Shown here: piece by piece, positions 9,345 through 21,203 of the stretch
Layout of the letters: the number at the start of each line of letters is the position of its first letter
How positions within the stretch are numbered: the stretch's first letter is position 1
Source: Sphingomonas sp. PL-96
Lineage (GTDB): Bacteria; Pseudomonadota; Alphaproteobacteria; Sphingomonadales; Sphingomonadaceae
Direction: 5' to 3'
Assembly (NCBI RefSeq): GCF_020707215.1
Contig: NZ_JAJFET010000002.1
Location: 320,257-384,256 of the forward strand
Length of the DNA: 64,000 nt
The notes under the pieces: model-generated
The model's database searches: none
Told to the model about the DNA's origin: nothing
Seen by the model: only the letters and a program-made list of their open reading frames with translations
Program-made: the position numbers and the translations under genes

Positions 9345-9540
9345 CGGTCCGCCACAACGCCAACGGCACGGCAAGTCCGACTGGAACGACAGCGGCGGCT
9401 TCACCCGCCACCCCAAGCTGTCGCTGACGAAGCTGGAGCGGGACTTCGCAAAGGTTTCGATTCCCGTCCACGCGGGCGAAAACCGCGTTGCGGTGACGAT
9501 GAGTTACCGCCGCGGCCTGAGCATTGGGCCGATCGACTAG
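9341..9540 (+). pseudogene. frameshifted copy of the DUF2141 gene 3' end
   Basis: This corresponds to 7441-7641 of the DUF2141 gene at roughly 90 percent identity by eye. One base is missing in the AACGGCAACGGC stretch, which throws the frame. After that point the original frame resumes, encoding KSDWNDSGGFTRHPKLSLTK and so on to a TAG stop at 9538-9540, with several amino-acid changes relative to the intact gene. There is no start codon or signal peptide. It abuts the mfd tail copy, so the two form one chimeric remnant. Confidence 0.9.
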
Positions 9541-9565
9541 TCCCGAGCGCCCGAAGCGGCCGGCT

Positions 9566-10336
9566 TCAGCAGGGAACGAGCGTCACCAGCTTGTGGTCCG
9601 GCCGCTCCGCCACGCTGAACGTATGTTGGGAAAATCGGATCAGGCCATCTTCCGGATGGGCGAAGGTCCTTGTGCCGCCTTCCCGGCTGGAGACGCTCTG
9701 CGCCTCCCACTCCTGCGCAAAGAGTTCGGACTGGCTGCGCAACTGGCCGGTTAGGCTCTCCAGCGCGGGGTCGTTCAGCATCCTGGCGCAATCGGCGCGG
9801 AACTCGGCCAGAAGGCGCCGCGCTCGATCTTCCCAGTCCGGCAGCAGCGCGCGCGCCGGAGCGGACAGGAACGTATAGCGGAGCAGGTTGCGGTCCCCCT
9901 CCTGGCCGAGCCAGCCGGCGAACAGGCGCTCGGCCGCAGGGTTCCAGCAGCTCGCGTTCCACAGCCGGTCCAGGCCGTAGGCGGGGAAGGGTAGTGCCAT
10001 GACGAGTGCCGACACGGCTTCCGGTGCAGCGGAGGTCGCCGTTGCAGCGGGCGCGGCAGGATCGCGCCGTCCGGCCAGTTCGAACAGATAGGCCCGCTCG
10101 GCGGCGGTGAGGGCGAGCGCCCTCGCCAGGCGTGCAAGCGCCTGCGGCGACACGCTGACGTCGCGCCCCTGCTCGATCCATGCGCACCAGGTGACGCCTA
10201 TGCCGGCTCGCGTCGCCAGTTCCTCCCGGCGCAGGCCCGGCGTCCGCCGGCGCGGCGCTGCCACGTCCGGCGGCATCCGCTCACGGTGCGATCGGATGAA
10301 CTGCCCCAGCAGCTTGCGTCGGTCGTCATCGTGCAT
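9566..10336 (-). CDS. XRE-family regulator with MmyB-like C-terminal domain
   Basis: An N-terminal helix-turn-helix (RRTPGLRREELATRAGIGVTW..WIEQGRDVSVS) is joined to a C-terminal ligand-binding-like domain (ALPFPAYGLDRLWNASCWNPAAERLF, RNLLRYTFL, FRADCARMLNDP), the arrangement of MmyB-type repressors. These usually control a neighbouring divergent enzyme gene, and a methyltransferase gene starts 79 bp away in the opposite direction. The predicted product has 256 residues from ATG 10336. An in-frame ATG at 10366 would add ten residues; neither has a clear ribosome-binding site. The gene lies between the chimeric scar and mfd, so it belongs to the second cargo of the duplicated segment. Confidence 0.85.
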   Translation of the reverse strand: MHDDDRRKLLGQFIRSHRERMPPDVAAPRRRTPGLRREELATRAGIGVTWCAWIEQGRDVSVSPQALARLARALALTAAERAYLFELAGRRDPAAPAATATSAAPEAVSALVMALPFPAYGLDRLWNASCWNPAAERLFAGWLGQEGDRNLLRYTFLSAPARALLPDWEDRARRLLAEFRADCARMLNDPALESLTGQLRSQSELFAQEWEAQSVSSREGGTRTFAHPEDGLIRFSQHTFSVAERPDHKLVTLVPC

Positions 10337-10415
10337 GGGTGCCGCTATACCAGGATAACTGCACATCTTGTAACAGGCTGATGGCTCGGCTCAATCGCGG
10401 TCAGGAGGAAGTGCC

Positions 10416-11195
10416 ATGACCCGTTCCCACGATGCCGTCGTCAAAGCGCAGTTCGGTAGCCAGGCAAGCGCCTATGTCGCCAGCATCGTCCATGCCGAAG
10501 GGCGGGACCTGGACGCATTAGAGGCCATCGCCGCGCGCGAGCGGCCCGGCCGCGCGCTGGACCTCGGCACAGGCGGCGGGCACGTCGCCTATCGGCTCGC
10601 CGCACACGCTGGCTCCGTTGCGGCCGTCGACCTTTCCGCAGCCATGCTGGAGGTCGTGAGCGAGACTGCCCGCGCGCGGGGCCTGTCGAACGTCGAGACC
10701 TGCGCCGCCTCGGCCGAACGCTTGCCGTTCGAGACCGCCTCGATCGACCTGCTCGCGTGCCGCTATTCCGCGCACCACTGGCAGCAATGGGGCGCCGGCC
10801 TGCGAGAGGCGCGCCGGGTGCTGAAGCCCGGTGCCTGGGCGATCTTCATCGACGTGATTTCGCCCGGCTATCCGGTCTTCGACACGCATCTCCAGGCGGT
10901 CGAGCTGCTGCGCGATCCGTCGCACGTGCGGAACTACACCGAGGCGGAATGGACCGCCGCGCTCGCCAATGCCGGCTTTCGCGTGCGGCGGAGCGAGAAA
11001 CGCCGGGTGCGGATGGAATATGCGTCCTGGGTGGAGCGCATGCGGACCCCCGAAGCGCATCGGGCCGCGATCCGCTCGCTGCAACAGCTCGCCTCTGCGC
11101 AGACCGCCGCCTATTTCGCCATCGAGGCCGACGGGTCGTTCTCGATCGATGCGTTGCAGATCGAGGCGACGGCCTGCCGTGCCCGCGAACTCTGA
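10416..11195 (+). CDS. class I SAM-dependent methyltransferase
   Basis: The 259-residue enzyme carries SAM motif I RALDLGTGGGHVAYRLA, motif II around VAAVDLSAAML, and ASAERLPFETASIDLLACR with RRVLKPGAWAIF as motif III. This is the UbiE/Coq5-like fold used for small molecules, but the substrate cannot be read from sequence. The ATG follows an excellent AGGAGGA ribosome-binding site. It is divergent from the MmyB-like regulator and ends 24 bp before the mfd stop codon, convergent with it. The pair looks like a self-contained accessory module: regulator plus controlled enzyme. Confidence 0.88.
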   Translation: MTRSHDAVVKAQFGSQASAYVASIVHAEGRDLDALEAIAARERPGRALDLGTGGGHVAYRLAAHAGSVAAVDLSAAMLEVVSETARARGLSNVETCAASAERLPFETASIDLLACRYSAHHWQQWGAGLREARRVLKPGAWAIFIDVISPGYPVFDTHLQAVELLRDPSHVRNYTEAEWTAALANAGFRVRRSEKRRVRMEYASWVERMRTPEAHRAAIRSLQQLASAQTAAYFAIEADGSFSIDALQIEATACRAREL

Positions 11196-11218
11196 ATGTC
11201 CCCGGGTGGGGGGCGGGG

Positions 11219-14677
<3,459 letters not shown>

Positions 14678-14729
14678 GTCGGGCGCGGGCGTTCCGTTCG
14701 GTCTGGGACGTGGGAAGGCGAAATCGCCC

Positions 14730-14996
14730 TTAGCGGGCGATCGGCACGTAGTTCAGGGTCTTGAGCGCGGCCATCACCGTCCCCTCGAACTGCGGCGGCA
14801 CCGGCTGGATTCCCATCGCCCAGGCCATGATGTCGACGTCCTGCTCCTCCAGGAAGGTCTCGAACCACTCGATCTCGGCATCGCTCCAGCTTTCGCCATG
14901 CGCGTCGAAGAAGCCGCCGATCATCAGGTCGGCTTCCTTGGTGCCGCGGTGCCATGCGCGGAAGCGCAGGCGCTTGAGACGGATTTCGCGGTCCAT
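14730..14996 (-). CDS. sdhE: succinate dehydrogenase FAD assembly factor SdhE
   Basis: An 88-residue protein of the SdhE/SDH5 family, which helps insert covalent FAD into the flavoprotein subunit of succinate dehydrogenase. The conserved pieces are RLKRLRFRAWHRGTKEADLM (the family RGxxE motif is RGTKE), DAEIEWFETFLEEQDVDI and the W in IMAWAMG. The ATG at 14996 gives the standard short N-terminus; the open frame upstream is not conserved. It is divergent from recG with 106 bp between them and sits 52 bp before mfd. This sdhE-next-to-recG/mfd order is common in alphaproteobacteria. Confidence 0.92.
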   Translation of the reverse strand: MDREIRLKRLRFRAWHRGTKEADLMIGGFFDAHGESWSDAEIEWFETFLEEQDVDIMAWAMGIQPVPPQFEGTVMAALKTLNYVPIAR

Positions 14997-15102
14997 GGAA
15001 TCTCCAACGGCAAGGAGCCGGCGGACGCGAACGACCGTCGGCGTGTCAGTGCGACGCCGCTTCCCGACACGGGCCGAAACGCGGTAGGGGCAGCAGATAG
15101 TC

Positions 15103-17163
15103 ATGCGTCCCCAACTTCTCAATCCGCTGTTCGCCGAGGTCACCGCTCTGAAGGGAGTCGGCGCCGCCATGGCCAAGCCGCTCGACCGGCTGGGCCTGTC
15201 GCGCGTCGTCGACGTCGCCTTCCACCTGCCGAGCGGCTGGGTCGACCGGCTGCCGCGCGACACCCTCGATGCCGCCGACGCGGGGCGGATCATCGCGATC
15301 ACGCTGACGCCGGTCGATTACCGGCTGAGTGCGGGCAGGGGGCCGACGCGAGTGCAGGCGCAGGACGCGGCGGGCAATATCGTCAGCCTCGTCTATTTCG
15401 GCGGCAACGCCGGCTGGGTGAAGAAGCTGCTGCCGCTGGGCGAGCCGCGGCGAGTGTCGGGCAAACTCGAGACCTATGGCCAATCGCTCCAGATCGTTCA
15501 CCCGGACCAGGTGCTGCCGCTGGAGGAAGCGAGCGGCCTGCCGGAGCGCGAGGCGGTGTATCCGCTGTCGGAGGGGCTTACCTCCCGCCGGGTCGCGGGG
15601 CTGGTCGAGCAGGCGATCGAGCGGGCGCCCGAGCTTCCCGAGTGGATCGAGCTGAGCCTGATTTCCACGAAGAATTGGCCCGGCTGGCGCGAGGCGCTGG
15701 TGCGCATCCATGCCGACCCGGCCGATGCCAAGGCGCGGGCGCGGCTCGCCTATGACGAGGTGTTCGCCAACCAGCTCGCGCTGCTGCTGGTGCGGGGCGA
15801 AGCGCGCGCCAAGCGCGGCCGGCCGCTGACCGGCGACGGCAGCGTGCGCGCTCGGCTGAAGCTGCCCTATGCGCCGACCGGCGCGCAGGCGCGCACCATC
15901 GCGGAGATCGAAGGCGACCTGGCGCAGGTGCAGCCGATGCTGCGGTTGCTGCAGGGTGACGTCGGCTCCGGCAAGACGCTGGTGGCGATCATGGCGCTGC
16001 TGATCGCGGTGGAGGCGGGGGCGCAGGGGGCGCTGCTCGCGCCGACCGAAATCCTGGCGCGACAGCATGGCGAGACGCTGACCCGGCTGCTCGCACCCAT
16101 CGGTGTGAACGTCGCGGTGCTGACCGGCCGCGACAAGGGGCGCGCGCGGGAGGCCACGCTGATGGGCCTTGCCGATGGCTCGATCGACATCCTGGTCGGC
16201 ACGCACGCGATCTTCCAGGAGGGCGTCGGCTATCGCGACCTGGGGCTGGTGGTGGTGGACGAGCAGCACCGCTTCGGCGTCGCCCAGCGGATGATGCTGC
16301 AGGCCAAGGCGCAGCGCCCGCCGCACCTGCTGGTGATGACCGCGACTCCGATCCCGCGCACCCTGACGCTCGCGCAATATGGCGAGATGAACGTCAGCCG
16401 CCTGGACGAGATGCCGCCAGGGCGCGAGCCGATCGAGACGCGCGTCGTGTCGGAGGATCGGCTGGACGAGGTAGTGGACGCGCTCGCCCGGCACCTGTCG
16501 AACGGCGGCCAGGCCTATTGGGTGTGCCCGCTGGTCGAGGAGAGCGAGAAGAGCGATCTCGCCGCCGCAGAGGCCCGCGCGGAGGAATTGCGCAACCGCT
16601 TTGGCGAGAAGGTGGGGCTGGTTCACGGACGCATGAAGGCACCCGAGAAAGACGCCGCCATGGCCGATTTCCAGGCGGCGCGCACCGGCGTGCTGGTCGC
16701 GACCACGGTGATCGAAGTCGGCGTCGACGTGCCCAATGCCACGCTGATCGTGATCGAGGCGGCGGACCGCTTTGGCCTCGCGCAGCTCCACCAGCTGCGT
16801 GGACGCGTGGGGCGGGGCGGGGGGATGTCGCGCTGCCTGCTGCTGCGCGGCAGTGCGCTCAGCGAGACATCCCGCGCGCGCCTGGCGCTGATGCGCGAGA
16901 GCAACGATGGCTTCCGCATCGCCGAGGAAGACCTGCGGCTGCGCGGCGCGGGCGAGATATTGGGCACCCGCCAGTCAGGCGAGATGCAGTTCCGCCTCGC
17001 CACGCCGGAGATGCTGGGCGAGTTGATGCCGGCCGCCAATGGCGATGCGCGCCTGCTGGTCGATCGCGACGGCGGGCTGCACGGGCCGCGCGGCGAGGCG
17101 GCGCGGCTGGCGCTCTACTTGTTCGAACGGGACGCTGCGGTCGGGCTGCTGCGCTCGGGCTGA
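15103..17163 (+). CDS. recG: ATP-dependent DNA helicase RecG
   Basis: RecG regresses stalled forks and processes branched DNA. The 686-residue protein has the wedge/OB domain near residues 50-150 and the helicase motifs LLQGDVGSGKTLVAIMAL (Walker A), VVVDEQHRFGVAQR (motif II), TATPIPRTLTLAQYGEM (motif III), VLVATTVIEVGVDVPNA and QLHQLRGRVGRG (motifs V-VI). The start GVGAAMAKPLDRLGL lies where expected after ATG 15103. Its last 49 bp overlap the 3' end of a convergent PilZ gene. Confidence 0.97.
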   Translation: MRPQLLNPLFAEVTALKGVGAAMAKPLDRLGLSRVVDVAFHLPSGWVDRLPRDTLDAADAGRIIAITLTPVDYRLSAGRGPTRVQAQDAAGNIVSLVYFGGNAGWVKKLLPLGEPRRVSGKLETYGQSLQIVHPDQVLPLEEASGLPEREAVYPLSEGLTSRRVAGLVEQAIERAPELPEWIELSLISTKNWPGWREALVRIHADPADAKARARLAYDEVFANQLALLLVRGEARAKRGRPLTGDGSVRARLKLPYAPTGAQARTIAEIEGDLAQVQPMLRLLQGDVGSGKTLVAIMALLIAVEAGAQGALLAPTEILARQHGETLTRLLAPIGVNVAVLTGRDKGRAREATLMGLADGSIDILVGTHAIFQEGVGYRDLGLVVVDEQHRFGVAQRMMLQAKAQRPPHLLVMTATPIPRTLTLAQYGEMNVSRLDEMPPGREPIETRVVSEDRLDEVVDALARHLSNGGQAYWVCPLVEESEKSDLAAAEARAEELRNRFGEKVGLVHGRMKAPEKDAAMADFQAARTGVLVATTVIEVGVDVPNATLIVIEAADRFGLAQLHQLRGRVGRGGGMSRCLLLRGSALSETSRARLALMRESNDGFRIAEEDLRLRGAGEILGTRQSGEMQFRLATPEMLGELMPAANGDARLLVDRDGGLHGPRGEAARLALYLFERDAAVGLLRSG

Positions 17164-17501
17164 GGATCGAACGGTGGCAGCGGCTCCAGCACTGCGGCGA
17201 GCAGTTCGTAGTAGCTCGCGCGGTCGATCGGCATGTCGAACATGCAGCCGAAGCGCGTGCCCTTGGCCCAGCGGACCTCGGCAGCCATCACGCCCACCAC
17301 CGGCAGAATGACGCGCAGCCGGTCGCCGGTCGCAACTTCGAGATCGGTAGTGGCGGAAAGCCCGTGTGAGGAAAGGTTGAGCACGCGCAGCTGCAGCGCC
17401 TCAGCAGCCGGGCCGAAGCCGCGCGCTTCGAACTGCACTTCGTCGCGCACGTGCGACGGCTCGACCGTTCCCGCCGTCGTCTGCCTGAACTTCTCGTCCA
17501 T
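17115..17501 (-). CDS. PilZ domain protein lacking the RxxxR motif
   Basis: A 128-residue single-domain protein. LNLSSHGLSATTDLEVATGD contains the PilZ N-x-S-x-x-G motif, followed by the beta-barrel strands RLRVILPVVGVMAAEVRWAKG and a typical FGCMFD end. The first half of the c-di-GMP signature, R-x-x-x-R, is not visible upstream; only scattered arginines occur there. It may therefore bind c-di-GMP poorly or act through proteins. The ATG at 17501 follows an AAGGGGG ribosome-binding site and is preferred to an upstream TTG. The 3' end overlaps recG by 49 bp on the opposite strand. Confidence 0.8.
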   Translation of the reverse strand: MDEKFRQTTAGTVEPSHVRDEVQFEARGFGPAAEALQLRVLNLSSHGLSATTDLEVATGDRLRVILPVVGVMAAEVRWAKGTRFGCMFDMPIDRASYYELLAAVLEPLPPFDPQPERSSPTAASRSNK

Positions 17502-17588
17502 GGCGCCCCCTTGCCGCAAATGGATAGCAGCAATTCCGGGGGCGCGAAAGAACCTACCCTTTGATCTGGGTTGGCTTGTCTAGGTTGA

Positions 17589-18818
17589 TCAGCCTGCGGG
17601 CAGCAAAATCCCGTGGTGCTTCTTGCCCGAGGAAAGACGAACCGGTGCCGAGACCGTGATCTGCATCGCGTCGTCGGTGATCTTTTCGCCGTCGACGCGG
17701 GCGCCGCCGCCCTTGATCAGGCGGCGTGCCTCGCCCTTGGAGGCAGCGAGGCCGAGCGCCACCAGCGCGTCGACCGCGGTGATGCTGCCTTCCGCCAGCT
17801 GGTGCGTGGGAAGCGCGTCACCCGCGGCACCTTCTTCAAAGGTGCGGCGCGCCGTTTCCGCTGCCTGGACCGCCGCTTCCTCGCCACGGCAGAGTGCGGT
17901 AGCCGCGTCGGCCAGGATCTTCTTCGCCTCGTTGATCTCAGCGCCTTCCAGCGCCTCCAGCCGGGCGATCTCGTCCAGCGGCAGGTCGGTGAACAGGCGC
18001 AGGCGGCTGCCGACGTCGCGGTCGTCGGTGTTCCGCCAGAACTGCCAATAGTCGAAGTGCGACAGCAGATCCTCGTTCAGCCACACCGCGCCGCCGACAG
18101 TCTTGCCCATCTTGGTGCCATCGGCGTTGGTGAGCAGCGGCGTGGTGAGGCCGAACACCGTCGTGCCATCGACCCGGCGCGAGAGGTCGACGCCGTTGAC
18201 GATGTTGCCCCACTGGTCCGATCCGCCCATCTGCAGGCGGCAGCCCGAGCGGCGCGAAAGCTCCAGGAAGTCGTACGCCTGGAGGATCATGTAGTTGAAT
18301 TCGAGGAAGCTCAGCGACTGTTCGCGGTCCAGGCGCATCTTCACCGAATCGAAGCTCAGCATCCGGTTGACCGAGAAATGCTGGCCGATGTCGCGCAGGA
18401 ACGGGATGTACTCGAGCTTGTCGAGCCATTCGGCATTGTCGAGCATGATGGCGTCGCTCGGCCCGTCGCCGAAGGTCAGGAAGCGTTCGAACACGCGCTT
18501 GATCGAGGCGATGTTCGCCTGGATCGTTTCCTGCGTCATCAGCTTGCGCGCTTCGTCCTTGAAGCTGGGGTCGCCGATCTTGCCGGTGCCGCCGCCCATC
18601 AGCACGATGGGCTTGTGGCCGGCGCGCTGGAGCTGGCGCAGCATCATGATCGACACGAGATGGCCGACGTGGAGCGACGAGGCCGTCGGATCGAACCCGA
18701 TATACCCCGGCACCACTTGGCTGGCCGCGAGCGCGTCGAGCGCCGCCGCGTCGGTCACCTGGTGGATGTAGCCGCGCCCGTCGAGCAGGCGGAGGAGGTC
18801 GGAGTTGTACTGGGTCAT
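17589..18818 (-). CDS. tyrS: tyrosyl-tRNA synthetase
   Basis: A class I synthetase of 409 residues that charges tRNA-Tyr. The ATP-binding HIGH motif appears as SLHVGH, the KMSKS loop as GTKMGKT, and the tyrosine pocket as [10 protein letters not shown] and GGSDQWGNI. The C-terminus carries the S4 RNA-binding fold ([30 protein letters not shown]). Length and order match the bacterial TyrRS family. The start [17 protein letters not shown] is canonical. It is transcribed away from the gene at 18953. Confidence 0.97.
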   Translation of the reverse strand: MTQYNSDLLRLLDGRGYIHQVTDAAALDALAASQVVPGYIGFDPTASSLHVGHLVSIMMLRQLQRAGHKPIVLMGGGTGKIGDPSFKDEARKLMTQETIQANIASIKRVFERFLTFGDGPSDAIMLDNAEWLDKLEYIPFLRDIGQHFSVNRMLSFDSVKMRLDREQSLSFLEFNYMILQAYDFLELSRRSGCRLQMGGSDQWGNIVNGVDLSRRVDGTTVFGLTTPLLTNADGTKMGKTVGGAVWLNEDLLSHFDYWQFWRNTDDRDVGSRLRLFTDLPLDEIARLEALEGAEINEAKKILADAATALCRGEEAAVQAAETARRTFEEGAAGDALPTHQLAEGSITAVDALVALGLAASKGEARRLIKGGGARVDGEKITDDAMQITVSAPVRLSSGKKHHGILLPAG

Positions 18819-18952
18819 CGCTCGATCATTCTGCTGTTTGCGCGGTCTCCCTAGCCGCTCGGCGCCCGCGAAGTCGAGAACATGCGATTTCCGAACCTGC
18901 GCGCCCCGTGCGCCCCTTGGCAGCGCCGCTGCGCCCGCCTAACCCGCTTCCC

Positions 18953-20128
18953 ATGCTTGCAGGGCTTATTTTCGCGACCGAGGACGCCGAAGGGCGCGCC
19001 GGCACGCTCGCCGCGACGTTGCCCTTCGGGGGCATGACGCTGATCGAATACCAGGCGCGGCTGCTTGCCGCAGCCGGCGTGGGGCAGCTGGTGGTGGCGG
19101 TGGGACGCGTGACGCCGGCACTGCTGGGCGCGGTCAGCCGCATCGCCAAGCGCGAGGTGACCGTCGACATCGTGCGTTCGGCCGAGGAAGCGTCTGCCAA
19201 GATCCATCCGCTGGCCACCGTGGTGGTGATCGCCGACGGGTTGGTCACAACCGACACGATGCTGCACGCCATGGCCGGCGAGGCGCCCGACGCGATCCTG
19301 GTGACGCCCGAGGCGGAGGCGAGCGGCGCCGTCGAGCGGCTCGACCGCGGGCAATGCTGGGCGGGGGTCGCCACCATCTCGGCACAGCGGCTGGCCGAGG
19401 TGGCCGCGTTGCCGCGCGAGTATGACTTTCAGTCCACGGTGCTGCGGATCGCGGTGGAGGCAGGCGCGCGCCACGTGCCGCTGCCGACCTCTGCGCGCCG
19501 TTCCGGCCATGGCGTGGAGCGCGACGCGGGCGTGCTGGCCGGGCGCAGCAACGATGTGCTGGCAGCGCTTGCCAACCAGCGCACCGGCTGGGCCGACCGC
19601 TGGTTCTTCACGCCGATCACACGCTTCATCCTGCCCCAGCTGGTGCGGCGCGACGTGCCGGCATGGGCGACGGCGGTGGCGGGCGGGGCGACCGGGCTGG
19701 TGGCGCTGCTGACGCTCGGTATGGGACATCCGGCGCCGGGCATGCTGCTGGCGCTGCTCGCGGTGGTGCTGCTGTCGGCGGGTTCGCTGCTCAGCTGGCT
19801 GCGCGGCGACAATGCGCGGGCGGCGCAGCAGGAGCAGGGCATCGTGCTGCTGGCGGTGCTTTCCGCGCTGCTGCTCGGCGCCATCGCCACGCTGGTCGCC
19901 GGCCATGCCACGCCGTTCGTGCTGGCCCTGTTCGGGGTGACGAGCAACGCCATTGCCGAGCGTGTGCCGGTGCGCCCGCGCCCCTGGTTTGCGAGCGCGG
20001 CATCGCAGGTGCTGCTGCTCACGCCCTTTGCGCTCGCCGGACTGACGACGCTTGGCCTCGCGCTGGCGACATTGCACGCGGTCCTAAGCCTCGCCGCTGC
20101 GGTTGAAGCAAGTCGGCACAAGGGTTAG
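18953..20128 (+). CDS. two-domain protein: degenerate NTP-transferase-like head, membrane tail
   Basis: I cannot assign a function. The first 200 or so of 391 residues resemble a MobA/GlmU-type nucleotidyltransferase by strand order (LAGLIFATEDAEGRAG, PFGGMTLIEYQARLLAAAGVGQLVVAV, VVVIADGLVTTDTMLHAM). However, the G-x-G-T-R loop and the following catalytic Lys are not intact. The C-terminal half has four or five membrane segments starting after RRDVPAWATAVAGGATGLVAL, which recalls the entry of CDP-alcohol phosphatidyltransferases, but the DGxxAR-x8-G-x3-D-x3-D motif is missing. Cytidylyltransferase/CDP-alcohol transferase fusions exist for inositol lipids; this looks like a degenerate relative. 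ATG 18953 is chosen because it begins the first strand. Confidence 0.6.
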   Translation: MLAGLIFATEDAEGRAGTLAATLPFGGMTLIEYQARLLAAAGVGQLVVAVGRVTPALLGAVSRIAKREVTVDIVRSAEEASAKIHPLATVVVIADGLVTTDTMLHAMAGEAPDAILVTPEAEASGAVERLDRGQCWAGVATISAQRLAEVAALPREYDFQSTVLRIAVEAGARHVPLPTSARRSGHGVERDAGVLAGRSNDVLAALANQRTGWADRWFFTPITRFILPQLVRRDVPAWATAVAGGATGLVALLTLGMGHPAPGMLLALLAVVLLSAGSLLSWLRGDNARAAQQEQGIVLLAVLSALLLGAIATLVAGHATPFVLALFGVTSNAIAERVPVRPRPWFASAASQVLLLTPFALAGLTTLGLALATLHAVLSLAAAVEASRHKG

Positions 20129-20162
20129 GCCCGTCTTAACGACCCCACGCTAGGCGAGGGTG

Positions 20163-21203
20163 ATGGCCGTCCGTTCCACCCAGATTGAAACCTTTCCCGC
20201 CGCGCTGCTGGCTCATGCCGCTGCGCGCGGCATGCGGGCGCAGGTGCGGGCGGTGCCGCCGCTGGCCGCATTGTTCGCGCCGCCGCAGGAACAGCTCGAC
20301 GACCGCACGCGCGCGGCGCTCTCCGACCGGCTGGAGCGGCTCGTCCGCACCGCCGCCGATCGCCTGGCCGAGCAGGTCGCCACCCGGCTGGAAGCCGCCG
20401 CGGAGCCTGCGCTCGCGGCCCGGATCCGGCGTGCGGCCGATCCAGTGTGGGAACGGCTGGTGGCCGTGCCGACGCTCTGGGACGAAGGACTGCTTGCCGA
20501 ACTGCTGGCCGACACCCGGCTGGGATTGCTGGGAGCCGCGCTGCCGGTGCGTGCGCCCTTTCACCCCGACCAGCCGAGCCTGCTCGCGCGGCTCGCCCAT
20601 GCGGACGACCCGGTCGTCGCGGAAGCTGCCAAGCTGGTGCTGGTTCACGGCAGCGCGGGCGAAGCTGCGGCGGTGCCGCAGCTCTGGTGGCCTATCGCCG
20701 CGGCGCTGCGCAGTGGCACGACCGATCCGGAGGAAGTCGGCGTGCTCGACCGCGCGCTGATCTCCGCCGTCGAGGAACTGCGTGGCCAGGACCAGGACGC
20801 GCCGCCGGCCGCGCGCCTCGCCCGGGCGCTGCGCCGAGATGCCGCAACGCTGCCCGAGCTGATCGAGCACGCACTGTCCGATCGTCGGCTCGAGCTGGTG
20901 GTGGCGCTCATCGCCGATGCCGGCGGGCTCGGTGGCCGCGCGGTCCGCGATCTGATGCTGGAGCGCGATCCCGCGCCCTTGTGCATGCTGCTGCGCGCGC
21001 TCGACCTGCCCCGAGAGACGCTGGCGCGGATCGGCTTTGCGCTGTGTGAGGCGGATCCGATCCGCGATCTGGACGCGTTCGCCGACCTGCTCGACGCGGT
21101 GGCGGCCGTGCCCTTGCAGGTGGCGTGGCAGGCGGTCGCCGCGATGGCGCTGCCGGCGGGGTATCGCGCCGCGCTGCTCGCGCTGGAGGGTCCGGGCGCA
21201 TGA
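20163..21203 (+). CDS. DUF2336-like helical protein
   Basis: The 346-residue product is almost entirely helical, Ala/Leu/Arg-rich, with HEAT-like pairs of helices and no signal peptide or membrane span. The region RLELVVALIADAGGLGGRAV..LMLERDPAPLCMLLRALDLP fits the DUF2336 family of alphaproteobacteria, whose function is unknown; I hold that assignment loosely. It ends in ATGA, overlapping the start of a histidine-kinase-like gene, so the two proteins are made together and may interact. ATG 20163 follows a GCGAGGG ribosome-binding site closely; a GTG three bases earlier is also possible. Confidence 0.6.
   Translation: MAVRSTQIETFPAALLAHAAARGMRAQVRAVPPLAALFAPPQEQLDDRTRAALSDRLERLVRTAADRLAEQVATRLEAAAEPALAARIRRAADPVWERLVAVPTLWDEGLLAELLADTRLGLLGAALPVRAPFHPDQPSLLARLAHADDPVVAEAAKLVLVHGSAGEAAAVPQLWWPIAAALRSGTTDPEEVGVLDRALISAVEELRGQDQDAPPAARLARALRRDAATLPELIEHALSDRRLELVVALIADAGGLGGRAVRDLMLERDPAPLCMLLRALDLPRETLARIGFALCEADPIRDLDAFADLLDAVAAVPLQVAWQAVAAMALPAGYRAALLALEGPGA

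Noticed and set aside
9041..9540. Chimeric scar considered as an assembly error
   Set aside because: The copies differ from their parents by several scattered substitutions and a one-base deletion, which a misjoined assembly of identical reads would not produce. Resequencing would still be a useful check.
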